64,000 bases of DNA from Bdellovibrionales bacterium (GTDB taxonomy: Bacteria > Bdellovibrionota > Bacteriovoracia > Bacteriovoracales > Bacteriovoracaceae): NCBI GenBank assembly GCA_018646675.1, contig JABGUH010000003.1, forward strand, positions 1 to 64,000, in the 5' to 3' direction. A program made the translations under genes and the position numbers. A model generated the notes under the pieces. It was given only the letters and a program-made list of their open reading frames with translations. It had not been told where the DNA came from and ran no database searches. Shown here piece after piece: positions 34,985-44,293 of the stretch. Each line of letters starts with the position of its first letter. Within the stretch, counting starts at the first letter, position 1.

Positions 34985-37900
34985 ATGAATCAACTTTTTC
35001 GAATTGAACTCTACAACCACCATCAGACAGATCGACTAGAGTCACTTTGTACGGAGTTGGCCCCTAGTTATCCCCAGTTGGAGCGGATTACCCCTGTTCG
35101 TTTTTACAAAATTGGTTGTCAACAAAAAGAGCGGCTGCAGACTATTTTATGGGATAAGCACTCCCCGCTGTTACATGACCCAGTAATTGAAGAGATCAAT
35201 TGGAGTGAGAACCGTCCAGAGCTTTTAGGTGGAGAACCAACGGTAATAGTTGAGACCTCCCCCAAACCTGGGGTTACAGATAACCCCGGACACGTAATCT
35301 GTGAAGCACTGGAGCTATTAAAGCTACCGGCCAATGCCGCTTCCGGCACCCTCTATCTCTTTTATGGCAAGATCACGCCCCAAAATAGCCTACTGATCGT
35401 CCAGCAGCATCTGGCCAACGCTCTAATCCACCAGATTACCGCTTGGGAGTATCAAGAGTATTTAGCTCTGGATCGGTTCCAAAAAGTTGAGATGCCCAAT
35501 GCCGGAACTCTTCACCAATTTAAACCGTATTTAGAGATCAATCTGGATTGTACCGACCAAGAGTTGGAAGAGCTAAGTCAGAAGCGCTGTCTTGCACTAA
35601 ACATAGATGAGCTGCATTTTATCCAGAGCTACTATCGTCAAGCGGAGGTCCGTCAAAAGCGCCAAAAGGCTAACCTCCCCTTGAACCCAACGGATGTTGA
35701 GTTAGAAATATTGGCCCAAACCTGGAGCGAGCACTGTAAACACAAGATCTTTGGGGCAAGGATCACCTTTAATCAAAATGGCAATACACGAGTAATTGAA
35801 GATGGTCTCTATCGCGGCCAGATTAAGCGAGTAACTAAAGAGCTAATTAATGACGGTCTTGACTGGGCGATCTCAGTCTTTAGTGACAATGCCGGAATTG
35901 TTCGCTTCGACCCTAACGTTGACCTTAGTATCAAAGTAGAGACTCATAATTCACCTTCCGCTCTCGATCCTTACGGAGGGGCGATCACAGGTATTTTAGG
36001 GGTAAATCGCGACATCCTGGGATGTGGAATGGGCCACCGGCCAATTGCCAACACGGACATTTTCTGTTTTGCCTCTCCCAACTGTTCGCAGCTAAATGAT
36101 CTGAACAACACCCCCTTGGGGCTGCGGCCCCCACGCCAAGTAATGGAAGGTGTCCATCGTGGAGTAGTAGATGGTGGTAACAAGAGTGGAATCCCCACAG
36201 TAAATGGTGCGCTCTTCTTTAATGACAGTTATGCCGGAAAGCCCTTAGTCTTCTGTGGCACTGTGGGAGTCGCTCCACAAGAGGTAGATGGGAAACCCAC
36301 TGCGATCAAGCGAGTGGCGACCGGGGATCTAATCTATATGGTGGGTGGAGCGATTGGTGCCGATGGTATTCACGGCGCGACCATGAGCTCCCTCGAATTA
36401 AGTGCTGACTCTCCAACTAGTGCAGTCCAAATTGGCGATCCCCTGACCCAGAAAAGAGTTAGTGATTTCATCATCAATGCTCGAGATTTTGATCTCTTTA
36501 GCGGTCTAACAGATAATGGTGCCGGTGGACTGAGTTCCAGCATCGGGGAGATGGCCACCTTAACCGGCGGGGCGACGATCGATCTTAGTTTGGCCCCGAC
36601 CAAATATCCAGGCCTCACTCCCTACGAATTGATGATTAGTGAGAGTCAGGAGCGAATGAGTGTTGCTGTCACCCCCGAGCAGGCATCAAAATTTGAGGCG
36701 CTGGCCACTCAGCACGGAGTCTCTGCCACTAAGCTTGGCAGCTTCGACACTAGCGGTAGCTTAAACGTCCTGTTTAATCGACGCCTAGTAGCTTCTTTGC
36801 CACTAAGTCTAATGCACGACTCACTCCCTCAAATGGAGCTAACGGCACGTTGGGACGGGCCAGTTAACTGGCCGGCACACCCCTATCGCCAAAAAATGAT
36901 TACTCAACTTAAATATTTTGACCTAAGGATGGTACCAGCGACACTTCTAGCGCTACTCGGCCGAGAGAACATCGCCTCTAAAGAGAGAGTCATTCGCCAA
37001 TATGACCATGAGGTACAGGGAGCAACTCATCGTAAACCCCTAGAAGGTAGTGAGCACCCCTCTCCCAATGATAGTGCTATTATCTGGCTCTATCCTCATG
37101 GAGGAGAGAAAGATAGCGCCATCTCCATCGGCTGTGGGTTGGCCCCACGGATATCACCTCTCGATCCCCATCTGATGGCGATCTATGCTGCTGACGAAGC
37201 AGTACGTAACGTCATCGCTCATGGTGGAGATATTGATCACTGCGCGCTACTAGATAACTTCTGCTGGCCCGATCCAGTTGTCAGTGCAAAAAATCCAGAT
37301 GGTGATCAAAAACTAGCAATGTTAGTTATGGCATGTGAAGGGTTGTACCAACTATGTAAGGAGTATCGCACTCCTCTGGTAAGCGGCAAAGATAGCATGA
37401 AGAATGACTTTCGTGGCCAATTGGAAGATGGCTCTCCTATCACGATCAGTGTTCTTCCGACTTTACTGGTCAGTGCAATGGCAAAAAGCAGTGTCTCACA
37501 CACTAGCTCCTCCCCTTTTAAGCAAGCTGACGATCTAATCTATCTACTCTCCTCTCAATTGGTTAAACGAGCAACTACCGGGCTGGCCGCCTCTGAGTTT
37601 TCCCAAGTTTACTCACTGGATGATCCAGCAATGGAGCAACTATCAACAGTAGACCTGAGTGCTAATCGCCATCTCTACCGCAAAATTTTCACTGCCCACC
37701 AAGAACAGCTACTCGCCTCTTGTCATGATATATCTGACGGAGGTTTGGCCTGCGCCTTGGCAGAGAAGTTATTTACCAATCAGCTTGGTGCATCGATCAC
37801 CGTAAATAACTGTAGTGATAATGATCTGGCCCTACTCCTTTTTAATGAGGCTCCTGGCCAATTTGTTGTCTCGGTTGCTCCCAAGAACCAAAAGGAATTT

Positions 37901-38035
37901 GAGCAGCTCTTTACAGACAACTATCAACAGCTAGGCACTGTAACAAATCTATCCACTCTAACTATCAAGCGGGGGGGAGAAGAGGTCAGCGTTACAACCC
38001 AGAAGCTCCAATCTGCCTGGGATGGAGGACTTTAG
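34985..38035 (+). CDS. purL: FGAM synthase, PurS-like plus PurL domains in one chain, no glutaminase
   Basis: The 1016-residue protein starts at ATG 34985 after GAGGA. Residues 1 to about 160 include a PurS-like unit (VETSPKPGVTDNPGHVICEALELL). A linker and two AIRS-type ATP-binding halves follow: ILAQTWSEHCKHKIFGARI, VKVETHNSPSALDPYGGAITG, GLTDNGAGGLSSSIGEMA, then SCHDISDGGLACALAEKL. It ends without the glutaminase domain that completes the roughly 1300-residue proteobacterial enzyme; that function is the separate purQ, four bases downstream. The architecture is therefore between the large PurL and the PurS/PurL/PurQ complex. Confidence 0.93.
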   Translation: MNQLFRIELYNHHQTDRLESLCTELAPSYPQLERITPVRFYKIGCQQKERLQTILWDKHSPLLHDPVIEEINWSENRPELLGGEPTVIVETSPKPGVTDNPGHVICEALELLKLPANAASGTLYLFYGKITPQNSLLIVQQHLANALIHQITAWEYQEYLALDRFQKVEMPNAGTLHQFKPYLEINLDCTDQELEELSQKRCLALNIDELHFIQSYYRQAEVRQKRQKANLPLNPTDVELEILAQTWSEHCKHKIFGARITFNQNGNTRVIEDGLYRGQIKRVTKELINDGLDWAISVFSDNAGIVRFDPNVDLSIKVETHNSPSALDPYGGAITGILGVNRDILGCGMGHRPIANTDIFCFASPNCSQLNDLNNTPLGLRPPRQVMEGVHRGVVDGGNKSGIPTVNGALFFNDSYAGKPLVFCGTVGVAPQEVDGKPTAIKRVATGDLIYMVGGAIGADGIHGATMSSLELSADSPTSAVQIGDPLTQKRVSDFIINARDFDLFSGLTDNGAGGLSSSIGEMATLTGGATIDLSLAPTKYPGLTPYELMISESQERMSVAVTPEQASKFEALATQHGVSATKLGSFDTSGSLNVLFNRRLVASLPLSLMHDSLPQMELTARWDGPVNWPAHPYRQKMITQLKYFDLRMVPATLLALLGRENIASKERVIRQYDHEVQGATHRKPLEGSEHPSPNDSAIIWLYPHGGEKDSAISIGCGLAPRISPLDPHLMAIYAADEAVRNVIAHGGDIDHCALLDNFCWPDPVVSAKNPDGDQKLAMLVMACEGLYQLCKEYRTPLVSGKDSMKNDFRGQLEDGSPITISVLPTLLVSAMAKSSVSHTSSSPFKQADDLIYLLSSQLVKRATTGLAASEFSQVYSLDDPAMEQLSTVDLSANRHLYRKIFTAHQEQLLASCHDISDGGLACALAEKLFTNQLGASITVNNCSDNDLALLLFNEAPGQFVVSVAPKNQKEFEQLFTDNYQQLGTVTNLSTLTIKRGGEEVSVTTQKLQSAWDGGL

Positions 38036-38038
38036 ATC

Positions 38039-38791
38039 ATGAGAACCAAACCTAAATTTTTAGTTCTGTGCGGTGATGGAATAAACTGTGAACGTGAGAC
38101 GGCCAATGCCCTCTCAATGGCCGGTGCAGCGACCAGAACGATTCACATCAATCAGCTGACAGAGAGAGCAACGCTATTAGATGATGTTCAAGGGTTGGCC
38201 CTTCCTGGCGGTTTCTCATTTGGAGATGAGCTGGGTAGCGGCCAAATTTTGGCGCTAAAACTGCGACACTCGCTCCATGATCAACTATTGGAGCTGATTG
38301 CCAAAAAACGCGCGGTGATTGGTATCTGTAATGGATTTCAAGTACTGGTTCGACTTAATATTCTACCGGGGCCAGCGGGAGATCGTTTTTTAACATTAAC
38401 TCACAATCGCCAAAATAAATTTTTAGATCGTTGGGTTAATCTTGAGGTGGAACAAAGCTCTTGTTGTCTTTGGACTCAAGGGATTACCTCTCCATTTAAA
38501 CTACCAGTTCGCCATGGAGAGGGACGAGTCGTAGTCGCCCCGGGAAGTGAGGAGAGGTGGCAACAGCTAGTGACTAAAGGACAGATTGCCCTACGCTACA
38601 GCAGTGACATTAATGGCTCCTACCAACAAGTAGCTGGGATATGCGATCCCAGTGGAATGGTACTAGGGTTAATGCCTCATCCTGAAGTAGCAATTCATCC
38701 TCAGACTGTCAGCGGCACCACTGATCATCAGCAGTGGGGAGCGGGGTTTACAATCTTTAAGAAGATGGTTAACCATCTTTTACAAATATAG
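38039..38791 (+). CDS. purQ: FGAM synthase glutaminase subunit
   Basis: The 250-residue class I glutamine amidotransferase supplies ammonia to PurL. The nucleophile is in VIGICNGFQVLVRL. The oxyanion region ALPGGFSFGDELGSGQILALKL and the catalytic LMPHPEVAIHPQ His-Glu are present. GGAGGA precedes the ATG at 38039. It is co-transcribed with purL and purH. Confidence 0.95.
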   Translation: MRTKPKFLVLCGDGINCERETANALSMAGAATRTIHINQLTERATLLDDVQGLALPGGFSFGDELGSGQILALKLRHSLHDQLLELIAKKRAVIGICNGFQVLVRLNILPGPAGDRFLTLTHNRQNKFLDRWVNLEVEQSSCCLWTQGITSPFKLPVRHGEGRVVVAPGSEERWQQLVTKGQIALRYSSDINGSYQQVAGICDPSGMVLGLMPHPEVAIHPQTVSGTTDHQQWGAGFTIFKKMVNHLLQI

Positions 38792-38799
38792 GAGAGAGC

Positions 38800-40329
38800 A
38801 TGGGTTATACACCGGTGAAGATTAATCGTGCATTGATCAGTGTGACTGACAAAAGTCATCTAGGCCCCTTGGCCACAGTTTTACACCAGCGGGGCGTAGA
38901 GATTATTTCCACTGGAGGAACTGGCCGTTTTCTCCAAGAGGCAGGGATTCCCTACCTGCCGATTGAAGATGTTACTGGCAGCCCAGAAGCATTTGCTGGC
39001 AGGATGAAAAGTATCAGCTTTCAAATTTCCAGTGCCCTACTCTTTCGCCGTAGTGATCCGCAAGATTGTCAACAGGCGCAAGAGCTAGGTATTAAGCCGA
39101 TTGATCTTGTGGTTTGCAACCTCTACCCTTTTGCTCAAGTGGCAAAAGAGAGTGCTGATTTTTCCACTCTGATTGAAAATATCGATATTGGTGGCCCCAC
39201 CATGATTAGGGCCGCGGCCAAGAATTTAGAGGCAGTAACAGTACTAACCGATCCTAGTGACTATCAAGAATTTATCACCTTACTGCAACAAGATGATGGA
39301 ACAATCGATGGTGAGAGTCGACAAAACTTTGCGCTAAAAGCTTTTCGGCTGACGGCCGAATATGACACCATGATTGCTGCCACCCTTAACCCTACTCCAC
39401 TACGCTACGGGGAGAATCCACATCAGCGTGGCTGGGTTGTTCCTAACTCTGTTGGGCGTGGGCTGGCCGGTTGCAAACCCATACAGGGTAAGGCCCTCTC
39501 CTACAATAACTACTTAGATGCGGATGCCGCTCTTCGCAGCTGTGCTGATTTGGCCAGCACCAATAGTAACGGCCACAGTGTCACCATTATTAAGCACTCC
39601 AACCCTTGCGGAGCGGCGATCGCGCAAAAGCCTCTGCACGCACTCCAAAATGCCTGGGCCGGAGATCCCGTCAGTGCCTTTGGAAGCATTATCGCCATCT
39701 CCAGTGAAGTAAATGGGGAGATTGCCCAATGGCTAAGTGATAAATTTGTTGAGGTGGTTTTGGCTCCCAGCTTCTCAGCAGATGCCCAAGAGATATTTGC
39801 TCGCAAAAAAAATCTACGGCTGTTGGCGATGCCGATCAGCTATAATCAGACCAAGTTGGTAGAACGAACAATCGACGGGGGACGAGTTGTGCAAGAGGAG
39901 GATAGTCATTTTGATCACTCTCTCCAAAGTGTTACAAAGATCCCTTACCCTACAGAGCTGACCGCACTAGGCAAATTTGGGATTATGGTGACCAAGCATC
40001 TTCGCAGCAACGCTATCGCCCTAGTTTTTCAAAATAGTCAGAATGAGTTCTCCCTGGCCGGTGCTGGTATGGGCAATCCCAACCGTCTAATTAGTCACCA
40101 ACAAGCCTTTGACAAAGCAAAAAGTAATGGCCATCAAGATCTCTCCCAGATGGTGTTGATCTCTGATGCCTTCTTCCCCTTTGCTGACAATATCCAGATC
40201 GCCCATCAAGCAGGGGTCCGACAGGTTATTCAACCTGGGGGTAGCATCAAGGACCAAGAGGTAATTGCCACCTGTAACCAGCTTGAGGTCGCGATGGCCT
40301 TTACCAAATCTCGCCACTTTCGTCACTAA
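38800..40329 (+). CDS. purH: Bifunctional AICAR formyltransferase / IMP cyclohydrolase
   Basis: The 509-residue enzyme catalyses the last two steps to IMP. The N-terminal MGS-like cyclohydrolase has ALISVTDKSHLGPLA, EIISTGGTGRFLQEAGI and DLVVCNLYPF. The C-terminal transformylase has LRYGENPHQRGW, GKALSYNNYLDADAA, IIKHSNPCGAAIA and SDAFFPFADNI. Length and order are standard. It starts after GGAGAGAG, nine bases past purQ. Confidence 0.96.
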   Translation: MGYTPVKINRALISVTDKSHLGPLATVLHQRGVEIISTGGTGRFLQEAGIPYLPIEDVTGSPEAFAGRMKSISFQISSALLFRRSDPQDCQQAQELGIKPIDLVVCNLYPFAQVAKESADFSTLIENIDIGGPTMIRAAAKNLEAVTVLTDPSDYQEFITLLQQDDGTIDGESRQNFALKAFRLTAEYDTMIAATLNPTPLRYGENPHQRGWVVPNSVGRGLAGCKPIQGKALSYNNYLDADAALRSCADLASTNSNGHSVTIIKHSNPCGAAIAQKPLHALQNAWAGDPVSAFGSIIAISSEVNGEIAQWLSDKFVEVVLAPSFSADAQEIFARKKNLRLLAMPISYNQTKLVERTIDGGRVVQEEDSHFDHSLQSVTKIPYPTELTALGKFGIMVTKHLRSNAIALVFQNSQNEFSLAGAGMGNPNRLISHQQAFDKAKSNGHQDLSQMVLISDAFFPFADNIQIAHQAGVRQVIQPGGSIKDQEVIATCNQLEVAMAFTKSRHFRH

Positions 40330-40350
40330 CACCAAAAGAGAGGAACCAAC

Positions 40351-41340
40351 ATGTCTGCCCCCATTGATTATAAAAGTGCTGGTGTCGATATTGACGCTGG
40401 TGAGCAGCTAGTAAAAAAAATCAAACAGAAAGTACGTGCCACCTGTGGAGAGCGCGTCGTCAGTGGAGTTGGGGGATTTGCCTCCTTATACCAAATTAGT
40501 GACGATAAGCTGCTGGCAGCAGGTAGTGATGGAGTTGGAACCAAACTAAAAATTGCCCAACAACTTAACCTACATAACACTATTGGAATTGATCTGGTGG
40601 CAATGTGTGCCAATGACATCATCTGTACTGGTGCCACTCCCCTTTTCTTTCTTGACTATTTGGCCATGGGTAAAATCGATCTGACACGGGATGAGGCGAT
40701 CATTGATGGTATCGTTGAAGGTTGTCGGCAGGCGGAGATGGCACTAATTGGTGGTGAGACCGCTGAGATGCCTGGTAGCTATCCACAAAATGAGTATGAT
40801 CTGGCCGGCTTTGCCATTGGAGAGGTAAAACAGAACGAAGTAATTAATGGTGCTCAGATAAAAGAGGGAGAATCACTAATCGGAATTGCCTCTAGCGGTT
40901 TTCACTCCAACGGCTTCTCGCTGCTACGCAAACTGGTTGGCCCTACTGAGCATCAACTGCTAACACAACTTCTAACCCCCACCACTATCTATCAGACGGC
41001 AATTAAGACCCTGCTAAACCAGCACCGCCCCAACATTAAAGGGGTGGCCCATATCACCGGTGGAGGAATTCATAATATTGGGCGGCTTAACTCCAACTTT
41101 AACTATCAAATTGATTCCCTCCCCTCACTGGAAGAGATTCCATCCTGCTTTAAAACTATTGTTGATCGGGCAAAACTACCGCTGGACCAACTCTACTCCA
41201 CCTTTAACATGGGGATTGGAATGGTGATTATCAGTGACCAACCGGCCACAGTCCAAGCATCACTAAGTGAATTAGGTTATAAAACATGGATAGTTGGCCA
41301 GGTGATTAAGGGGTCAGGAAAGGTAACTCTTCCTTCATAA
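40351..41340 (+). CDS. purM: AIR synthetase
   Basis: The 329-residue enzyme closes FGAM to AIR. Motifs include the opening YKSAGVDIDAG, VSGVGGFASLY, LLAAGSDGVGTKLKIA, GIDLVAMCANDIICTGATPLFFLDYLA, LIGGETAEMPG and VAHITGGGIHNIGRL. It is the last gene of the purine operon, which lacks purK, purB, purA and the gua genes. GAGAGGA precedes the ATG. It converges on the exported nuclease gene with no clear terminator between. Confidence 0.96.
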   Translation: MSAPIDYKSAGVDIDAGEQLVKKIKQKVRATCGERVVSGVGGFASLYQISDDKLLAAGSDGVGTKLKIAQQLNLHNTIGIDLVAMCANDIICTGATPLFFLDYLAMGKIDLTRDEAIIDGIVEGCRQAEMALIGGETAEMPGSYPQNEYDLAGFAIGEVKQNEVINGAQIKEGESLIGIASSGFHSNGFSLLRKLVGPTEHQLLTQLLTPTTIYQTAIKTLLNQHRPNIKGVAHITGGGIHNIGRLNSNFNYQIDSLPSLEEIPSCFKTIVDRAKLPLDQLYSTFNMGIGMVIISDQPATVQASLSELGYKTWIVGQVIKGSGKVTLPS

Positions 41341-41387
41341 AAGGGCACCCGAACTAATAGTCGCAGCTCTTTAATAGATAACGATAA

Positions 41388-42536
41388 CTACTCAACCGTA
41401 GCATCAACACCGTAGTGATCAGATAAGTTTGACTGTTCCGGCTTACCCTCGACTAGAATTTCTACCAAGTTTTCATAGGATCGACGAGAGCTCTTGACTG
41501 TTAATTTGCGTACAAACAGATGATCCAGTAGAACATCAAGAACAGTATTATCATGCCCTCTGTCGACAACGCTGTTGCTCGAACAGAAGGTACACTTCCT
41601 AATATTTTTAGAGATAGGGTCCTGATATCCCATATCAATAAAACGTTGGCAGTGTGACTCAAATTCACCGTTGATACTATTTTTAGGGTCCGCAAAAGAG
41701 CAGTTAAAATCCCCCATCAAAATCTGGGAATCATTTCGATCTTTCATCCTACCAAGAAGATAGACCACCTGTTTTTCATTCTCCTCCCTCCAACCGGAGA
41801 GTTGTCCTGCGTATGGCGCTGTTGAGTCCAGATCAGCAGTTAAGTGGGTACAAAGAAGATCAATATTTTTATCCCTCTCCTTTACCGTTACCACCAATGC
41901 TCCTCTTCTAGTCAATGTGGAGATCGTACTCATATCAATTAACTGACTATTGGCCAGAGGTTTTTTAGATAGAATCATCAATCCAAAAGACCCTTTATAG
42001 GTAAAGATCCCCGCCGGAGAGAATGGATTAATCACCTGTAAGACGGTAGTAACTGCGCTATTCCCCACCTGCGCCATCATTGCCTGAGCGCACTCAAGAT
42101 TCGTATTCTTCAATTTTTTTAGTGCCACACCACACCGATCAAGGATGCAGTCTGTTTGGGAATCCCCTGACTGCCCGATACAAAAGCTGATGACACAACT
42201 GACAAATTTTTTATTACCCTTATCTCCACCAAAAAGGTCACCAATACCACAAGAGGGAGCTTGCTTCGTTTTAGTTTGAGTAATGGGGGCCTGAAAGGAG
42301 TAAGGATAGAGCTCTTTTAAACCGTTGGAGATGGCATCCATATCATCTTGTGTCCAAACTTCCTGCAGACAAACTACATCTGCAGTAGATTTTTTCATCT
42401 CTGTAATAATTTTAGGAAGTCGCTCTTTGGCCAAAGGGACAAAGGTATGGGCCAGTCCAGCATTAAAGCTGCTGACACTTAATTGTGCGACTGCAATATT
42501 GGCAGCAAAAATTAATATCAGACTAAATAACTTCAT
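41388..42536 (-). CDS. Exported endonuclease/exonuclease/phosphatase-family enzyme
   Basis: About 382 residues from ATG 42536, with GGAGAGA just before. A signal peptide (KLFSLILIFAANIAVA) leads to an EEP fold: SVSSFNAGLAHTF, the catalytic VVCLQEVW Glu, ALVVTVKERDKNIDLLCTHLTAD, ILMGDFNCSF and the closing LSDHYGVDATVE His. An insertion of about 60 residues near residue 105 carries six Cys (PSCGIGDLFGG, VSCVISFC, TDCILDRCGV), probably disulfides. Such enzymes cleave nucleic acids, inositol phosphates or sphingomyelin; the sphingomyelinase-like form is possible. Export suggests attack on outside material. Confidence 0.85.
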   Translation of the reverse strand: MKLFSLILIFAANIAVAQLSVSSFNAGLAHTFVPLAKERLPKIITEMKKSTADVVCLQEVWTQDDMDAISNGLKELYPYSFQAPITQTKTKQAPSCGIGDLFGGDKGNKKFVSCVISFCIGQSGDSQTDCILDRCGVALKKLKNTNLECAQAMMAQVGNSAVTTVLQVINPFSPAGIFTYKGSFGLMILSKKPLANSQLIDMSTISTLTRRGALVVTVKERDKNIDLLCTHLTADLDSTAPYAGQLSGWREENEKQVVYLLGRMKDRNDSQILMGDFNCSFADPKNSINGEFESHCQRFIDMGYQDPISKNIRKCTFCSSNSVVDRGHDNTVLDVLLDHLFVRKLTVKSSRRSYENLVEILVEGKPEQSNLSDHYGVDATVE

Positions 42537-42810
42537 TCTCTCTCCTAAATAATATATCAACACTTAATTATCTAGAATAGTAGATAAACTTACAATTATT
42601 TAAAGTAGTAACTCTCACCATAAGATCTATTAACACCAACTCCGCCCACAACCTTGGAATCTGCGCACTATAAAGTCACGCACGCTAGGGGGCAATATAT
42701 CCCCCACAAAAATTAGACCGGCCCGTAACTAATAGTTAAACCTATGCCACCGATCAGTGGTTGAGGATGAATATCAACCAAAACAGTAACTCTGAATTAT
42801 AGGGTAGCAA

Positions 42811-43590
42811 ATGAGTAATATTACACTTCGAATACTAATTGGCTCTCTTCTCTTTTTATCTCTAACAGGGTTGACGCAGGAGCAGAGTGGATACCAGGAT
42901 TTTATACTACTAAGTGACCTAGATGATACTTTAAAAATTACCAACCACAGTGGAGGAGTAAGTAGGCTCTACCGAGCACTCTGGTCAACTAAAGTTTTTG
43001 CCGGGATGGAGCGACTCTACCAACAGATTAGTGATGATAGCAGTGACTTCTATATTGTCTCTGCCAGCCCCAAACTTATTCGCAGTAGAGTAAAACGACT
43101 GCTAAGAAAACGTGGTCTCAATCATGCAAAAGTAGTGCTCAAAAAAATTCGCGATGGAAAAACATATAATTATAAGGTTGGTGCCATTAAGCATATTTTA
43201 TCGCAAACAACTGGCCGACTTATTTTGGTTGGCGATGATACTAGTCATGATCCAGAAGTCTATGACTATATCATGCAAAACTATCCTGACCGAGTGGAGA
43301 CCATCTATATTCGAACTATTGTCGGCCGAGAGCTCCCATCAAGTGCTACCCCGATCTGGAGTGCCTACGATATCGCAATTGCTGAACATCAAGCGGGACG
43401 CCTAACACTTGAAAAGGCAGCATCAGTTGGATCAAAGATCATCCAGACCAAAAAGAGTAAGTTAGTTCATCCAAAATTTGTCATCTGTCCAGACCAATTT
43501 ATCCCATTAGCAGTGGCCGAACAAGAGGATCTTAGAACGATGCAAGAGGCGATCTATCAGCGCCACCAAAGAATTTGCGATAATCGATAA
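42811..43590 (+). CDS. Exported App1-type phosphatidate phosphatase (HAD fold)
   Basis: The 259-residue protein has an N-terminal hydrophobic signal (about 7-22) and the catalytic domain of the yeast App1 family. Motif I is LLSDLDDTLK (Asp36, Asp38), followed by VSASPKLIRSRVKRLLRKRG, then KVGAIKHIL, and LILVGDDTSHDPEVYDYI with the distal Asp pair, and IYIRTIVG. App1 dephosphorylates phosphatidate, so this enzyme may act on membrane lipids in the periplasm or outside. It is divergent from the nuclease gene on its left and convergent with the exported gene on its right. Confidence 0.85.
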   Translation: MSNITLRILIGSLLFLSLTGLTQEQSGYQDFILLSDLDDTLKITNHSGGVSRLYRALWSTKVFAGMERLYQQISDDSSDFYIVSASPKLIRSRVKRLLRKRGLNHAKVVLKKIRDGKTYNYKVGAIKHILSQTTGRLILVGDDTSHDPEVYDYIMQNYPDRVETIYIRTIVGRELPSSATPIWSAYDIAIAEHQAGRLTLEKAASVGSKIIQTKKSKLVHPKFVICPDQFIPLAVAEQEDLRTMQEAIYQRHQRICDNR

Positions 43591-43604
43591 TTAGAGTCAG
43601 CTAC

Positions 43605-44129
43605 TTACTGATTGTTTAACCGACAAAATACTCTGCGAGTAACTCCCCACATAGCGACCAATAACATATTATTGCTGCCAATTTCACGTCGCATCCAATA
43701 CCTCATAACCGGAACCGCATCGGGATTCAGATCAGCGTAGGCGAATGTATCAAGTAGTTGAACGATTTTTTTCTCCTCATACTTAACTTCAAATAGCTCT
43801 CGAGCAGACTCTAGCGTTAGGTCGGCATATGGATTTTCTGGGGCAAAAAAATAGAATGTTCCACTGAGATAGAATTTATGGTCTCTCTTTTCAATTAGCA
43901 CTCCTCCAAAATGCATAAAGCTGGGATTATAAGAACGTGAAAGATGATAGCACTCTCCTGAATAGAATGCTGGTAACTGTTCCGAAATAATCGGTGCTCC
44001 ACTTTGGAAATCGTTCCAAATCATCTGCTGCTGCAAGGAGCATTGCCCCTGGTAGCAAAAATTCTGTGGTAACTCGGCTGCGTTGAGCGCGAAGCTAAGA
44101 ATAAAAACAGTCACAATAAAACCCTTCAT
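43605..44129 (-). CDS. Small exported protein, function unknown
   Basis: The 174-residue protein has a signal peptide (MKGFIVTVFILSFALNAAE) after an AAGGGAG ribosome binding site. The mature part has Cys pairs (NFCYQGQC at the start, GECYHL, VFCRLN at the end) and strands such as HFGGVLIEKRDHKFYLSGTFYFFAPENPY. It looks like a compact disulfide-bonded periplasmic domain. I recognise no catalytic motif. It lies between two lipid-related genes, which may or may not mean anything. Confidence 0.65.
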   Translation of the reverse strand: MKGFIVTVFILSFALNAAELPQNFCYQGQCSLQQQMIWNDFQSGAPIISEQLPAFYSGECYHLSRSYNPSFMHFGGVLIEKRDHKFYLSGTFYFFAPENPYADLTLESARELFEVKYEEKKIVQLLDTFAYADLNPDAVPVMRYWMRREIGSNNMLLVAMWGVTRRVFCRLNNQ

Positions 44130-44293
44130 AAATCTCCCTTGATCAATCTACTCATGTATTACCTATAAAAGATGGCCTATATCGTGCGAATTGTCTCTAG
44201 TACCAACTGATTTTAATCGAAAATATACTATTTTACTGAGCAACGAATCAAAATGTTACCATCTCCACCGCATTTTTGATATTCAACGTTGGT

